Positions 20,101-30,465 are shown, counted from the first letter of the stretch. The stretch: DNA of 64,000 bases from DATMER01 sp963844885 (GCA_963844885.1 CAWJQA010000006.1:310001-374000), one strand, 5' to 3'. Translations and numbers: made by a program. The notes: generated by a model not told the origin, from the sequence alone.

Positions 20101-21391
20101 CCGCGAGATGACCAAAGGGCTCGGCCCGCAGGAGATGAAGGCCTTCTGGGCGGAGTTCGAGAACGGCTTCGACGAGGCGCGGCGCGCGGCCAGGACCGCG
20201 AACCTGCCGCTGGCCGTCGCCATGGATCTCGGGCTTTCCGTTCTCCGGCCCACGGTCTCGGGCGACGATGCGGTCGGCTACCGCGTGATCATGACCTCTT
20301 CCATGGCCGACAAGGTCCGCACGGTGGCGTTCGTGGTCCCCGAGGACGGCGAGTACCGGATCGCGGCCACGGAGAAGGCCATCTCCACGGTCGCCCGGGA
20401 GGCGCTGCGGCGGCTCGACCGGAACGACCTCCGCGGCGCGCGGCAATGGCTCGACTGGGCCTGGGACGAGCAGTCCGAGGCGGCGAAACCGTCCGACCCG
20501 GCGGCGGCCCCGCCGTTCCTCGATCTCTGGGCCAAAAGCTCCGAGGCCGATGCCGGACAGGCGCGCTGCGCCGCGGTCAGCCTCATGGCCTGGGACGACG
20601 TGCCGGGCGAGACGCTGCCGACCCTCACCGCCTGCCGCGAGGCCGCACCGGAAGGGCCGCGGCGGGCGGCGTTCGACCGGGCGCTCCTGTCGGCCTACCT
20701 GGCCCTGCACAAGGACGCCGAGGCCGCCGAGATCGCGGAGAAGCTCCAGCAGGCGGCGCCCGACTCCGCGTTCGCCTACACCGTCCGGGTCGGCGCCCTC
20801 CGCCGGCTCCAGCGCTGGGACGACGTGCGCCGCGCCGCCGAGGACCGCCTCGCCCGGATCTCCGGCGACTCCACCGCCGAAGACACCCTCGTGGACGTGG
20901 CCCTGGTCCAGGGAGACTTCGACAAGGCGGAGTCGATCCTCCAGGGCGCCATCGACTCGGGCAAGGCGGACGCCGGCTTCTACAACGAGCTCGCCTGGAT
21001 CAACCTCTTCCGCGGCCGGCTGGACGACCGCACGGTGGAGCAGGCGCAGCGCGCCGCCAGCCTCAGCGGCTACAAATCGTACGACGTCCTCCACACTCTG
21101 GCCACGCTCTATGTGGAGCAAGGCAAGACCGCGGAGGCCTACCGCCTGATCCTCCAGGCGCTCGACGCCAAGGGAGGCGACCCGGCCTACCCGGACTGGT
21201 ACGTGTTCGGCCGGCTCGCAGAGAGCTACGGCCTGCCCGACGCGGCCCGGCGCTGCTACGAGAAGGCGCGGTGGACGAGCGGCGGCGAGCCGGACCCCAT
21301 CTCCACCATCCACCTCGTGCGCCGGCGGCTCGAGGCGCTCGGCGCGAAGCCGGAGCCGAAGCGGGTCGCGTCACGCTCCAATCCGCTGTGA
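17192..21391 (+). CDS. DUF3857/transglutaminase-like protein with long TPR region
   Basis: The 1399-residue protein has an N-terminal signal or anchor (RRATLAALTALATALLAGPPLLAAG), a DUF3857 β-domain, and then a transglutaminase-like core with Cys in KRKFGDCKDKAVVLTTLLRA, His in FNHAIVMVPG and Asp in VWIDPTDPFA. The triad appears complete. More than half of the rest is TPR-like helices (for example AGRVREALDEFRRLAALSPKKAL). Such proteins sit in the periplasm of many Bacteroidota and Acidobacteriota; the enzymatic role is unproven. The stop overlaps the GTG start of the carbamoyltransferase (GTGA), so the two are translated together. Confidence 0.85.
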   Translation: MPYALPSAALRRRATLAALTALATALLAGPPLLAAGEPWDGPAFAAEPAALLRAASALPESGESIDVILLETRYSYDEAGRQTYTQRMIYRFGDGSAHESWSVLEQSWAPWHQEKPVLRARVVTSDGTGAMEHRLDPATVTENGESQSSPDMFEDGRVLRAPLPATGPGAIVEEEVTVRETAPFFAAGTVETASLQMSVPVRHVRLVLEAPASLPLRWVARQLPGVSPAEQVAGGRRRLTFTVNDLQAYEEPEAGLPPEVPRTAYVAFSTGQSWGDLARRYSEIVDRTIRGADLSGFLRSVKTQAGSQVETINALLGKLGTEIRYTGVELAEGGLLPRPPGETLKRKFGDCKDKAVVLTTLLRALDIPAYVALLNAGEGDPDVEESLPGMGAFNHAIVMVPGNPAVWIDPTDPFARAGELPAQDQGRLALVASPTATGLVRTPEATSADNREVETREIYLSDLGGARVVETTEYWGAQEEDLRSSYADAGNEELRNALENYVSETYLAKSLTDLDYTEPADLSQPFRLRLEAADAGRGTTDVRDAAVAIFLSTFADRLPGEITGASDEDEEETAEAPAPREHDYVFTRPFQAEVRYRIVPPAGFTPRPLPANRTRQLGPAKLEEAYAAGTDGAVTAALRFDSGKRRISPAELEALRNAVEQLAEEKPVLITFDQAGEAHLAAGRVREALDEFRRLAALSPKKALPRTRIARALLAGGLGEAAREEAAQAVKIEPGFAWAWVTLGWIRQHDDLGRRFGKGYDRVGAIAAYRKAKELDPDDNEARADLAILLEHDADGERYTAAADLTGAIAEYKEIQEHLEDLGLANNLVIADMWAERFDDMKALLDKMDGADGRSALKLVALAATEGTDAALRNAERTFSDANARAEALSGAGRNLMLLRRYPDAAALFEAAGRQSSNAAALLGMAELLRKARRFEELTFPPKDPASTVSRLSTLAAGNAGAEKYAPLLSREMTKGLGPQEMKAFWAEFENGFDEARRAARTANLPLAVAMDLGLSVLRPTVSGDDAVGYRVIMTSSMADKVRTVAFVVPEDGEYRIAATEKAISTVAREALRRLDRNDLRGARQWLDWAWDEQSEAAKPSDPAAAPPFLDLWAKSSEADAGQARCAAVSLMAWDDVPGETLPTLTACREAAPEGPRRAAFDRALLSAYLALHKDAEAAEIAEKLQQAAPDSAFAYTVRVGALRRLQRWDDVRRAAEDRLARISGDSTAEDTLVDVALVQGDFDKAESILQGAIDSGKADAGFYNELAWINLFRGRLDDRTVEQAQRAASLSGYKSYDVLHTLATLYVEQGKTAEAYRLILQALDAKGGDPAYPDWYVFGRLAESYGLPDAARRCYEKARWTSGGEPDPISTIHLVRRRLEALGAKPEPKRVASRSNPL

Positions 21392-23148
21392 TCGTCGTCG
21401 GGATCTCGGCGTTCTACCATGAGTCGGCCTGCTGTCTCCTGCAGGACGGCCGGCTCGTGGCCGCGGCCGAGGAGGAGCGCTTCTCGCGGGTCAAGCACGA
21501 CTCCCGCCTGCCGGTCGCGGCCTTCCGGTACTGCCTGGAGGAGGCCGGGGCCGACATCGACGATATCGACGGCCTGGCCTACTACGAGTCGCCGGCCAAG
21601 AAGCTCGAGCGCCAGATCTGGGCCGGGCTTCCCGAAGGGGCCTCCGCCGGCCTGCCCTGGCTCGATCCATACCTGCAGGAGCGGGAGATCGAGGAGGGCC
21701 TCGGCTACGAGCGGATCGCCGACACCTTCTCCCATCATGAATCCCACGCCGCCAGTGCCTTCTACTACTCGGGCTTCCCCGAGGCCGCGGTGCTCACGGT
21801 GGACGGCGTCGGCGAGTGGGACACGACGACCTACGGCCGCGGCGAGGGCGCGAATCTGGAGGCGTTCGAGCGCGTCGAGTTCCCGCACTCCCTCGGCCTT
21901 CTCTACTCCACACTCACCTCCTATCTCGGCTTCGAGGTCAACGACGGCGAGTACAAGGTCATGGGGCTCGCCCCCTACGGCGAGCCGCGGTACGCCGACC
22001 GGGTCCGCAAGCTGATCTCTTCCCTGGACGGCGGCCGGTTCGAGCTCGACCTGCGCTACTTCGACTTCCTGCGCGGCCGGCGGATGTACTCCGAGGCGCT
22101 CTGCGACCTTTTCGGCGCGCCGTCCCGGCCGCGAGGCGGCGAGATCACCCGCTTCCATCAGGACGTGGCCCGGAGCCTCCAGGCCGTGCTGGAGGAGATC
22201 CTGCTGGAGAAAGCCCGCTGGCTCCACGAACAGACCGGGTCGCCCAACCTCTGCATGGCCGGCGGGGTGGCCCTCAACTGCGTGGCGAACGGCCGCATCC
22301 GGAGAGAGGGCCCGTTCGAGCGCCTGTTCGTGCAGCCGGCGGCCGGCGACTCGGGAGGCTGCCTGGGAGCGGCGGCCCTCCTGCACGTGAGCCTGACCGG
22401 CAAGGCCCCGCGCACCAGACCGATGCGCGACGCCCGCCTGGGGCCGTCCTGGTCCGCCGACGAGGTGGCGCGCCTGCTCGTCGCCAGCGGCCTCCCGTTT
22501 CAGGACTTCCGCGGCCGGGAGGCGGACCTCCTGGAGGAGGTGGTGGACCGGCTCGCGTCCGGCAAGGTGGTGGGCTGGTTCCACGGCCGGATGGAGATGG
22601 GGCCGCGCGCGCTCGGCGCCCGCAGCCTCCTGGCCGACCCGCGCGACCCGGACATGCGCGACCGCCTGAACCGCATGGTCAAGAAGCGCGAAGCCTTCCG
22701 GCCGTTCGCGCCCAGCGTGCTGCTCGCCCACGCCGCCGAGCATTTTGATCTCGATCATCCGTCGCCGTTCATGCTGGAGACCTGCCGGGTCACGTCGCCT
22801 CTGGACCTGCCGGCAATAACCCACGTGGACGGCTCGGCCCGGCCGCAGACGGTGGACCCCGAGGTTCTGCCGCGCTACGCCGCGCTCCTGGAGGCGTTCC
22901 ACCGCCGCACCGGCTGCCCGCTGCTGGTCAACACCTCCTTCAACGTGCGCGGCGAGCCGATCGTCGCCTCGCCGGTGGACGCGCTCTTCTGCTTCGGGAC
23001 GACGAGCATCGACTCGCTGGTCCTGGAGGACTTCCTGTTGGACCGGGACGGATTGCCGGAAGGCTGGCCGGAGCTGCTGGAGGCGTGGCGCCAGCGGCCG
23101 AGGTCCGGGTTCGGGGCCGTCAGCCGGGACCTGTACACCTTCGTATGA
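21388..23148 (+). CDS. NodU/CmcH/TobZ-family carbamoyltransferase
   Basis: Translation from the GTG at 21388 gives about 586 residues starting VIVVGISAFYHESACCLLQD, the diagnostic opening of this family. The N-terminal kinase-like (YrdC-partner type) ATPase domain has AEEERFSRVKHD, TVDGVGEWDT and GEYKVMGLAPYG. The C-terminal part contains AGGVALNCVANG, GPRALGARSLLADPR and NTSFNVRGEPIV. The family transfers a carbamoyl group from carbamoyl phosphate to a hydroxyl of an antibiotic, Nod factor or glycan. Its target here is unknown; the overlapping SGNH hydrolase suggests a sugar- or polyketide-like acceptor. Overlaps both neighbours by four bases. Confidence 0.93.
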   Translation: MIVVGISAFYHESACCLLQDGRLVAAAEEERFSRVKHDSRLPVAAFRYCLEEAGADIDDIDGLAYYESPAKKLERQIWAGLPEGASAGLPWLDPYLQEREIEEGLGYERIADTFSHHESHAASAFYYSGFPEAAVLTVDGVGEWDTTTYGRGEGANLEAFERVEFPHSLGLLYSTLTSYLGFEVNDGEYKVMGLAPYGEPRYADRVRKLISSLDGGRFELDLRYFDFLRGRRMYSEALCDLFGAPSRPRGGEITRFHQDVARSLQAVLEEILLEKARWLHEQTGSPNLCMAGGVALNCVANGRIRREGPFERLFVQPAAGDSGGCLGAAALLHVSLTGKAPRTRPMRDARLGPSWSADEVARLLVASGLPFQDFRGREADLLEEVVDRLASGKVVGWFHGRMEMGPRALGARSLLADPRDPDMRDRLNRMVKKREAFRPFAPSVLLAHAAEHFDLDHPSPFMLETCRVTSPLDLPAITHVDGSARPQTVDPEVLPRYAALLEAFHRRTGCPLLVNTSFNVRGEPIVASPVDALFCFGTTSIDSLVLEDFLLDRDGLPEGWPELLEAWRQRPRSGFGAVSRDLYTFV

Positions 23149-25218
23149 ACCGGGCCCTCGCCGAGCAGCTCGCCGATCTCCTGTCCACCGAGGAAGGGCT
23201 GCGCACGGCGCGGCTCCTCCAGGCGGCCGGGATGCTCGCAGTCCCTCCCCCTCTCCCCCCGAATCGGGATCGGGGAGAGGGGGCACGAAATCAACCGATC
23301 AGCATCTGGGTTCCACAAGAGGACGGCACCTGGGTGCGGCCCGACCCCCTGCCGCTCGGCGACCACTACGCCACGCGCAAGGTTCTGGCGAAGAAGACCG
23401 CCGAGCTGCCGCTCCGGGTCGCCTTCTTCGGCGAATCCGTAGCCGCCGGCTACCTCTACGCTCCACACCTGACTCCGGCCCGGGTCCTGGAGGAACAGCT
23501 CCGGGCCGCGCTCGGCAAGGACGATTTCGAGGTCATCGACCTGGCCCGGACCAACGAGACCCTGCCCACCCTGGCCGCCACGGTCCGGGCGTCGATCCAG
23601 ATCCAGCCGGACGTCCTCGTCCTCTTCGCCGGCAACAACTGGAACCTGCTGGAAGACCCCGGAGGTCTCGCCCTACGCGCCGTCGGTCCTGGCAAGGCAG
23701 CGCTTCGCGGAGGCCCTGCGGGAAGGCCTCGACGGTCCCCTCCGGCTGGCCGAGGAGGAGCTGCGGCGGACCGTGGAGGGCACCTTCGAGCTGATCGCGC
23801 TCATCGCCGGCACGGTCGGCATCCCGGTCGTGGTGGTCGTCCCGGAGGTGAACCTCGCCGACTGGGAGACGCGGCAGCCGGTCGTCTCCCTTCCGGGAAA
23901 GGGGGTCACCAAGTGGCACCGCCTGTATGGAGACGCCGTGTACCGGCTGGAGCGGGGAGACGCCCGGGAAGCGCTCGGGCTCGTGGAGAGGATGCGGAAG
24001 CTCGACGGGGGACGCTGCCCGACGACGTGGCGCCTCCTGGCGCGGGCACGGCAGGCCCTGGGAGACCTCGAAGGCGCCCGCGACGCCTGCCTGGCCGAGG
24101 TGGACAGCGCGCGCTACCCCACCCTGGCCTTCCTCTCCGCTCCGCAGGCGACCACGCAGGCCCGGGAGCTGCTGCGCGAGGCGTGCCACCGGTATCGCCG
24201 CCAGGGATTCGTCTGCGTCGACCTCCGGGAGGTCTTCGCGGAGCACACCGGCTCCAGCCTCCCCGGCCGGCGGCTGTTTCTCGATTACTGCCACCTGACC
24301 CGCGAAGGCATCCAGGTCGCCATGGCCGCCGTGACCGCCGAGGTGCTCCGCCTCTCCGGCATGACAGAGACGGACGAGGACTGGCGGAGCCTCCTCGCCC
24401 GCCTGCCCGCGCCGTCGCTCTCGCCCGAAGCCGAGGCCACGGCCCGCCTCGGTGCCGCGGTCCACTCCGCCCACCGCCTCCTCTCGGTCGGCCCCAAGCA
24501 GGAGATCCTGGAGCTCTGGTGCGAGGCGGCGCTCGACGCCTCACCCGGGATCGAGTCGGCCATGCTCGACCTCCTGGAGGCGCGGTGCGCGCCCGGCCCG
24601 GCCGTGCTCACCGCGGCGCAGCAGCGCAACCTGGCCTCGCCCTACCGGCTCCTCCTCCAGCACGGCTGGCGCTGGGACCACCTGGACGCCGACCTGATCG
24701 AAGCGATCGTCCGCGTCCTGGAGCGGCGAGGCCGGCCAGTCCCCATCGCCGAGATGCTCCTGATGCACCACGGCACCCAGGGGACCGACCTGGCCGATCC
24801 GTTCTACCACTGGGAGCCGCTGGAACGCTTCTATCCCGAAGCCATGGGCCTGGAAGACCTCGCCCGCCGCGCCACCTACCGGTCTCCCTGGCCGGAATCC
24901 TCCTTCTGCCTCCTCGTGGACGGCAAGCGCGGCGTCGAGCTGGAGCTGACCGCCCGTCTGCCCGAGCGGGGAAACGTCGAACCGGCCGTGAACGGGTTCG
25001 ACCTCGATCCTTGCGCCGTCGGCGTCGGCTGGACGAACATCGTGATCGACGTCCCAACCGCCGTCCTCCGTCCCGGCCTCAACCGCCTGACCCTGCGCTG
25101 GCCCACCCCGATCCTGCCGGACGACCCGTTCGAGCCCGTGATCGAGCGCCTGGAGCTCGGCCAGGCCGCCGACCTCCACCCGGTGTTCGGCGAGGTGTTC
25201 TCGCTGATCGCGCGCTGA
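23145..25218 (+). CDS. SGNH/GDSL-like hydrolase with TPR-like linker; one frameshift
   Basis: The ATG at 23145 overlaps the carbamoyltransferase stop (ATGA). The first frame gives a short N-terminal helix bundle, then RVAFFGESVAAGYLYAPHLT (block I, Ser in GES) and VLFAGNNWNLLEDP (block III Asn). Near 23657-23660 one surplus C shifts the frame; removing it gives EDPEVSPYAPSVLARQRFAE. The next frame continues with VVVVVPEVNLADW, a helical repeat insert and FLDYCHLTREG (catalytic Asp/His block V). A C-terminal β-domain (LLVDGKRGVELELTARLPE) resembles a carbohydrate-binding jelly roll. It probably removes or adds an acyl group on the same molecule the carbamoyltransferase decorates. Confidence 0.75.
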
Positions 25219-25223
25219 GGCGG

Positions 25224-27912
25224 TCACGGCGTCTTCTTCTTCCCCTTCCGCCCGAAGGGGAAGAATTCGTCGGGCAGAAGGTAGCCGATGGCTTGGACCC
25301 CCCGCTTCCGCGGGTCTTCCTTGTACACCCGGATGGCCATGTGGATGTGCGGGCTGATGGAGTTGCCCGAAGAGCCCACCTTGCCGATCGTGGTGTCGGG
25401 CTCCACCCTGGCTCCCGCCGTCACCGACACGTCGTGCAGGTGGCGGTAGTCCACCTCGATCCACGCCTCCTGGCCCGTTCCGGCCTCCTGGTAGCGATGG
25501 ACCAGCGTGACCCAGGGCCCGCTCCGGTTCCCGATGTCGTTGCTCAGGAGCTTCGACATCAGCGCCTTCAGCGGATCGGAAACGGTGGCGTCGGTCAGGA
25601 CGATCCGCCGGACGGCGTCGAACACCAGCGCGTTCGCGGCCTGCGCAGTGGTGGCCTTTCCGCGCACCTTGCGGATCTCTTCGACGGCCTCCTTGGTGAC
25701 CGTGCTGTCGTGGCCGAACCAGCCGGAGCCGGCGTCGACCGTCCTCAGGATTTCCACGGTGTCCGGGATGTCGACCGGCTGCTTCGCGAGGTTCCTGAGC
25801 TCGGCGTGGAGCGCCGCCTCCAGCGCGGCGCGGATGTCCTTCAGATCGTCGACCACGTCCTGGGAAGGAGGGTTGTTGGCGATCGTGTTCTCGAACACCA
25901 GGGCGCCGAGGATGCGGGAGACGTCCGGCGAGGGCGTGAAACCGCCCGTGCCTGCGAGATGGGCCTTCATCTTGGCCCGGTCCGTCTGGTGGAAGCCGAA
26001 ATAGCCGTGCAGGAGCTTGGCCAGCACGTCGTCGTTCGCGGTGGCCTCACTGAGCACGGCCGCGGATTGGACCTGGCTGGAGACGTGCGTGAAGATGCGC
26101 TTCTTCTGCGAACCGCGGTCGAAGACCTCGGTGAGATCGATCGTGTCCGGCTGAACCGCGGCGATGGTCTCGCCCGCCGGCACATGGATGTCGTACTGTC
26201 CGGCTCCGTGATGGGCGTAGGTGGCGAACGCCGCGTCGACCCCGACGCCGAGGGCCTTGCGGTTCTCTGCCACCGCGGACCGCTGGCTGACGAGGGCCTG
26301 GGTCGTGAGCTCCGCGGTGAAGTTGGGGAACCCGGACTCGAGGCTGTTCAGGGCTGTGTGGTAGATCCACCAGACGTCCTCCATCTTCATCGTCGTCTTC
26401 GGGTCCACCAGGAAGTTCTTGGGAAACAACGGCGAGAGCTTCTTGAAGAGCGGCCCTTGTGCGGTTCTCAGGCGCGCCTTGGCCTTGTCCCGCGTTGCGG
26501 GGTCCTGGGACTCCAGGTACTGCTTCACCTGCGGATCGGTCGCTCCCTGGGGGGTGAGGGCCTTCTCCGCCTTCTCCCGGCCGGCGACGGCCCGGGCCTC
26601 GGAAGCTTTGGCGACGGCGAGCCGGCCCTCGCGCCGCTTCTTCTGGGCGGGGGTTTCCAGGATCGGCGGAGCCGGCGGAGTGGCCGGGGCCGGCGGGGAT
26701 CCGGGCCGCGGCGAAGGTGACGGAGCCGGCGGCTGCTCCAGGGAGCTGCGCTCGGCCCGGGCCTTCTTCTCCGCCTCGCGCGCCTGATCGAGCCGCTTCT
26801 GCGCCTCTTTGAGCTGCGGATTCCACCCAGGGAGTCTTCGTCCGCTCGAGCAGGGAGGTGTCCGCGTAGGTTTCGATCCTCACCTTGCGCGCGTCGGCGA
26901 TCGTGCCCAGGGTCATGTCCGACAGCGAGTCGAGGATGTCTCCCTGGACGTAGACGAGAGGCTTGGCCGCGTCCATCATCGCGGCCAGGGCGGCGTTGGA
27001 AGCCTTCAGCAGACTCGCCCTCTCCGCCGACAGCTTGTCGAGCTGTTCCTGGTACTGCGCTCTCCAGGTCTCGTACTGGCGCTCCAGGGGGGTCGGCTCG
27101 GGCGGCTTGGCGCCCCGCGGCGTCCGCGGCGTCGGCGGACGCTTCTTCTTCTCCTCGGCGAGCCGCTTCGCGGCCCACTGCGTCCAGGCGTACTGGTAGG
27201 CGGCGGCCTCATAGTTGTCCCACATCTTGCGGGTCGTGGACAGGGCCTCCCGGCGGAGCGCCGCGGTGTTGTTGCGCAACAGCGTGGCGACCCGTTCCTC
27301 GCTGTCCTTGTCCAGCGTGAAGAGGACGCCGAGGAGCACAGGAGTCGTCGCGGAATCGACCGCCTTGGCGGTCAGCAGGCGCTCCGCCGTCTGGATGCTC
27401 GCCGGGTGGGCCTGGACGTACTTGCGGAGACTGACGTTGCGCCCCCCCTTCGCGGCGAAGATCTCCTTGAGCTTGGCCTCGTGGTCGACCGAATCCTGCG
27501 GCTGGAGCTTCGGAACCTCCGGACCGCGCGGCCCCGCCCGGACCACGTGCTCCAGCTCGTGGACGAGCAGCGCCCGGCCGGCCGGGTGGTCCGGCCGGTA
27601 GCGGCCTTCCTGGAAGTAGACGTCGAGGCCGAGCGTGTAGGCGTGGGCGGCCAGCCCGGCCGCCGACCGGCTCGCCTCCGGACCGGTGTGGATGCGCACC
27701 CGGCCGAAGTCGTGGCCGAAGCGGGACTCCATGGCGAGGAGGGTGCGGGGATCGAGCGGCCGGCCGCCCCGCGGATCGGTCCGAGGCTCCTCCACGGCGC
27801 CCGGCGCCCAGGTGACGAGCTTGAGGCCGCCGCTCTGTTGAGGCGTCTTCTTCGCGGTGGCCTGCTGGGTCTTCTTGACCGGCGCGGCCTTGGTTTTGGC
27901 AGGCTCTCCCAT
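25224..27912 (-). CDS. eCIS core (DUF4157) protein with M23-like C-terminus; one frameshift
   Basis: From the ATG at 27912 a Lys/Gln/Ala-rich leader precedes a DUF4157 domain: FGHDFGRVRIHTGPEA, HAYTLGLDVYFQEGRY, and LLVHELEHVV (HExxH). A helical region follows. The frame changes near 26825, where one C less in ACTCCCTGGG gives TPGWNPQLKEAQ. After a Pro-rich linker and a long helical domain, the end has DYRHLHDVSVTAG and GKVGSSGNSISPHIHMAI, the YxHL and PHxH patterns of M23 zinc endopeptidases. DUF4157 marks cargo of extracellular contractile injection systems, so this looks like an effector with a cell-wall hydrolase-like tail. It starts one base after the AAA+ stop. Confidence 0.72.
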
Positions 27913-27913
27913 T

Positions 27914-29865
27914 TCAGATCACCCACCCCCGGGTCTCGGCGTCCGAGAGGGGGCGCTCCAGCTTCAGGTATTCGCTGCGGGCGGCCCGCAGCAGGTGGGC
28001 CATGCGCACCGGATTTCCCTCGTCTGCGGCCAGGAACGCGGCGGCGAGCGCGATGTTGCGGATGGTGCCGCCCGCCACTCCGAGACGGGCGAGCTTCTCG
28101 GCTTCGAGCCCCTCCGTCGGAGTCTCCAGCGGGAAGACCCGGCGCCAGATCTCGGCCCTCTGCTCCACGTCCGGGAACGGGAACTGGACCACGAAGCGCA
28201 GGCGCCGCAGGAAGGCCGAGTCCAGGGAGTCCTTGAGGTTCGTGGTCAGGATCGCCAGCCCGCGGTAGGCTTCCATGCGCTGGAGGAGATAGCTGACCTC
28301 GATGTTGGCATACCGGTCGTGGCTGTCCTTGACCTCGCTCCTCTTGCCGAACAGGGCGTCGGCCTCGTCGAAGAGGAGGATGGCCCCGCCTTCGTCCGCG
28401 GCGTCGAAGACCCGGCGCAGGTTTTTCTCGGTTTCGCCGATGTACTTGCTCACCACCGTGGAGAGGTCGATCCGATACAGGTCGAGACGCAGCTCGCGGG
28501 CGAGAACCTCGGCGGCCATGGTCTTGCCGGTGCCGCTGGGACCGGCGAACAGCGCGGAGACGCCCAGCCCGCGCGCTCCCCGGCCGGCGAAGCCCCACTG
28601 CTCGTAGACCACCTGCCGGCGCCGCACCTGGACGGCGACCTCCCGCAGCACGTCCCGCTGGGCCTCCGGCAGCACGAGGTCGTTCCAGCCCGCCACCGGC
28701 TCGATCCTCTGGGCCATCCCCTCCAGCCGCGGCCGGCTCTGCGCGCGGCAGGCGTCCCAGAGCGAGTGGCCGTTTGCTTCGCCGAGCAGGGCGAGCTGCG
28801 AGCCGGCCGAGAGGATGCCGCCGATACCGAGCTGGAACTGGGAGAGGACGGCGTCGAGCTGGCCGTCCAGCTTCGCGGCGGCTTCGGGACCCAGCGCGGC
28901 CCGCCAGAGATCGCCCTGCTCCTGCCGGCCCGGGCGGGGGACGTCGGCGGCGAGGAGGCGCCGTTCGCGGATCATCCGCCGCTCGCGGACAGAGAGGAGG
29001 ACGACGCCGCGCACCTCGTCCGCCAGCCGGGTAAGAGCGTTTTCCCGGGCGGGATCGCTCCCGTCCAGCTCGTCGGCATCCACGAGCAGAGCGCTGCCGG
29101 ACAGGACGGCCTCCCTCTCCCAAAGCCGGATCAGCTCGGCCAGCTCCAACGGAACGGTCGGCAGATCGGCCGCGCCGAGCACCTGGACCCGCAGCCCCAG
29201 GGTGGTGCATGCCGAGGCGGCAATGGCGCGCTTGGCCGCGGGATCTCCACCGCAGAGCTGGACGACCGGCAGCGCCTGCCCGCCGGCCGCGGCGAGAGCC
29301 GAAGCGAGCCGGTCCGCCAGGGCACGGTGGGACGGGACCGGCTCCGGCGTGTCTCCGAGAGGATGGATCGTGCCGGCGAGGCGATCGTCCCAGGGCTCCA
29401 GGCCGGCCAGGTAGTGGAGGACCCGCTCGTCGATCCGCAGAGGGCTCGCGGTGAGGGTGGAGCCGGCGCCGACGTCGATGAGCCGCCAGTAGCGCAAGGG
29501 TCCGGCCGGCGAGACGGCGCTCCAGTGCGGCTCGGGCAACGCGGCGAGGGCAAGGCTGAAGGTCGGATACCGGCGAGCCGGGTCTCCCTGGGCGGCGGCG
29601 CAGCTCGCCGCGAACCCGGAGTCGAGCTCCATGCCGGCGCAAAGGAGGAGGACGGCCCTCTCGAACACGGACAGTCCGAACCGCTGGCAGACCACCTCCA
29701 GGGCGGGAGGCGCGGGCTGATCCCATTCCGGCTGGAGGGGAGGATCCTTCCTTCTCCTTCTCCTTCAGCGGCGTGGCGGTCGAGGAGGGTGCGCACCTCG
29801 GCCAGAGCAGCCATCAGGTACCGTTGGTTCTGTCCTCTCCAGAGGTCGATCTGCATGCTCGGCAT
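27914..29865 (-). CDS. AAA+ ATPase of the eCIS (Afp15-like) type; one frameshift
   Basis: A ribosome site (GGGAGGG) precedes the ATG at 29865 (MPSMQIDLWRGQNQRYLMAA). The frame changes near 29748 within a GGA/GAA-rich stretch, then continues as KDPPLQPEWDQPAPPALEVV and VCQRFGLSVFERAVLLLCAGMELD, a hallmark of the N-terminal region in eCIS-associated ATPases. The AAA+ core has Walker A LFAGPSGTGKTMAAE, Walker B AILLFDEADALFGKRSE, sensor TTNLKDSLDSAFLRRLRF. In known loci this ATPase acts in assembly or cargo loading of the injection machine. No sheath, tube, baseplate or spike genes are present here, so it is an orphan pair with its DUF4157 partner unless the machine is encoded elsewhere. Confidence 0.82.
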
Positions 29866-30465
29866 GGACCCTCCCGGAGGGGTATACGCAGGCCGGACCG
29901 GGGTCCCGCCAGGGGTCCGAGGGGGGTCCCAAAAACTTTTTTGGACTTTCTTCGGATTTCTTGTCAAAAAAAGGGGGCCAGCGGCAACTATATAGATGAA
30001 GAGGCTACCAACCTCCTTCAACCCGAATCTGGGAGTGGCTATATTCCTCCGGCCGCTCCCCCTTTTTTGCCCCTCAAGTATCCTGCTTCAGAAACTTTTC
30101 GGAGTCGACATCTCCCCTCGCGGCGACAACCGAGGCTGAGGCGGTGCCGCCGTCCCGGCCCTCACCCTCGAACCTCGCGTGTCGGCGGCCTTCCTCACGC
30201 CGGGATCCTTCTTTTTGCCCTCAACCCAGCCAAGAAGCACGTCGTCCGGAAACCCGGTCTCACCGTGATAGACAACGCAGGACGTGGCTGGCCTCGGGGG
30301 ACACAATGGGCGGCTTGGCTCTGGTACACCCTGCGCGCCCTGCGCGCAGCTTAGCGTCCCAGACTGACCTGGCTAGTACTTACCGATCTTCTTCGCCATT
30401 GTTGTTCTCCTCAGGGGGATCTGAGTTGAGGGGACGCGAGCGGTCAAGCTCGGCGTCCCTGGAGC
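29866..30465. other. 600-bp intergenic region with an AT-richer patch
   Basis: Between the AAA+ gene and the thiC-end copy. A locally AT-rich patch (about 29930-30070) stands out from the surrounding GC-rich sequence and probably holds the AAA+ promoter. A minus-strand TTGACA occurs at 29962-29967, but no good -10 lies 16-18 bases downstream, so I do not call a promoter. The part at 30088-30399 contains a possible small ORF described separately. Confidence 0.4.
30088..30399 (-). pseudogene. Possible small gene interrupted by an in-frame TAG after 8 codons
   Basis: GAGGAG lies 6-7 bases before the ATG at 30399, an excellent ribosome site. Translation reads MAKKIGKY and then TAG (30375-30373). 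If the stop is read through, the same frame stays open for 94 more codons: PGQSGTLSCAQGAQGVPEPS, then a Cys/Pro-rich part, VVYHGETGFPDDVLLGWVEG and a basic tail. The spaced Cys residues hint at a small zinc-binding or β-rich protein. It may be an 8-residue leader peptide, a gene with a nonsense mutation or a base error. I do not recognise a family. Confidence 0.3.

Noticed and set aside
29939..29967. TTGACA-based promoter for the AAA+ gene
   Set aside because: The -35-like hexamer is good, but the expected -10 position reads CCAAAA.
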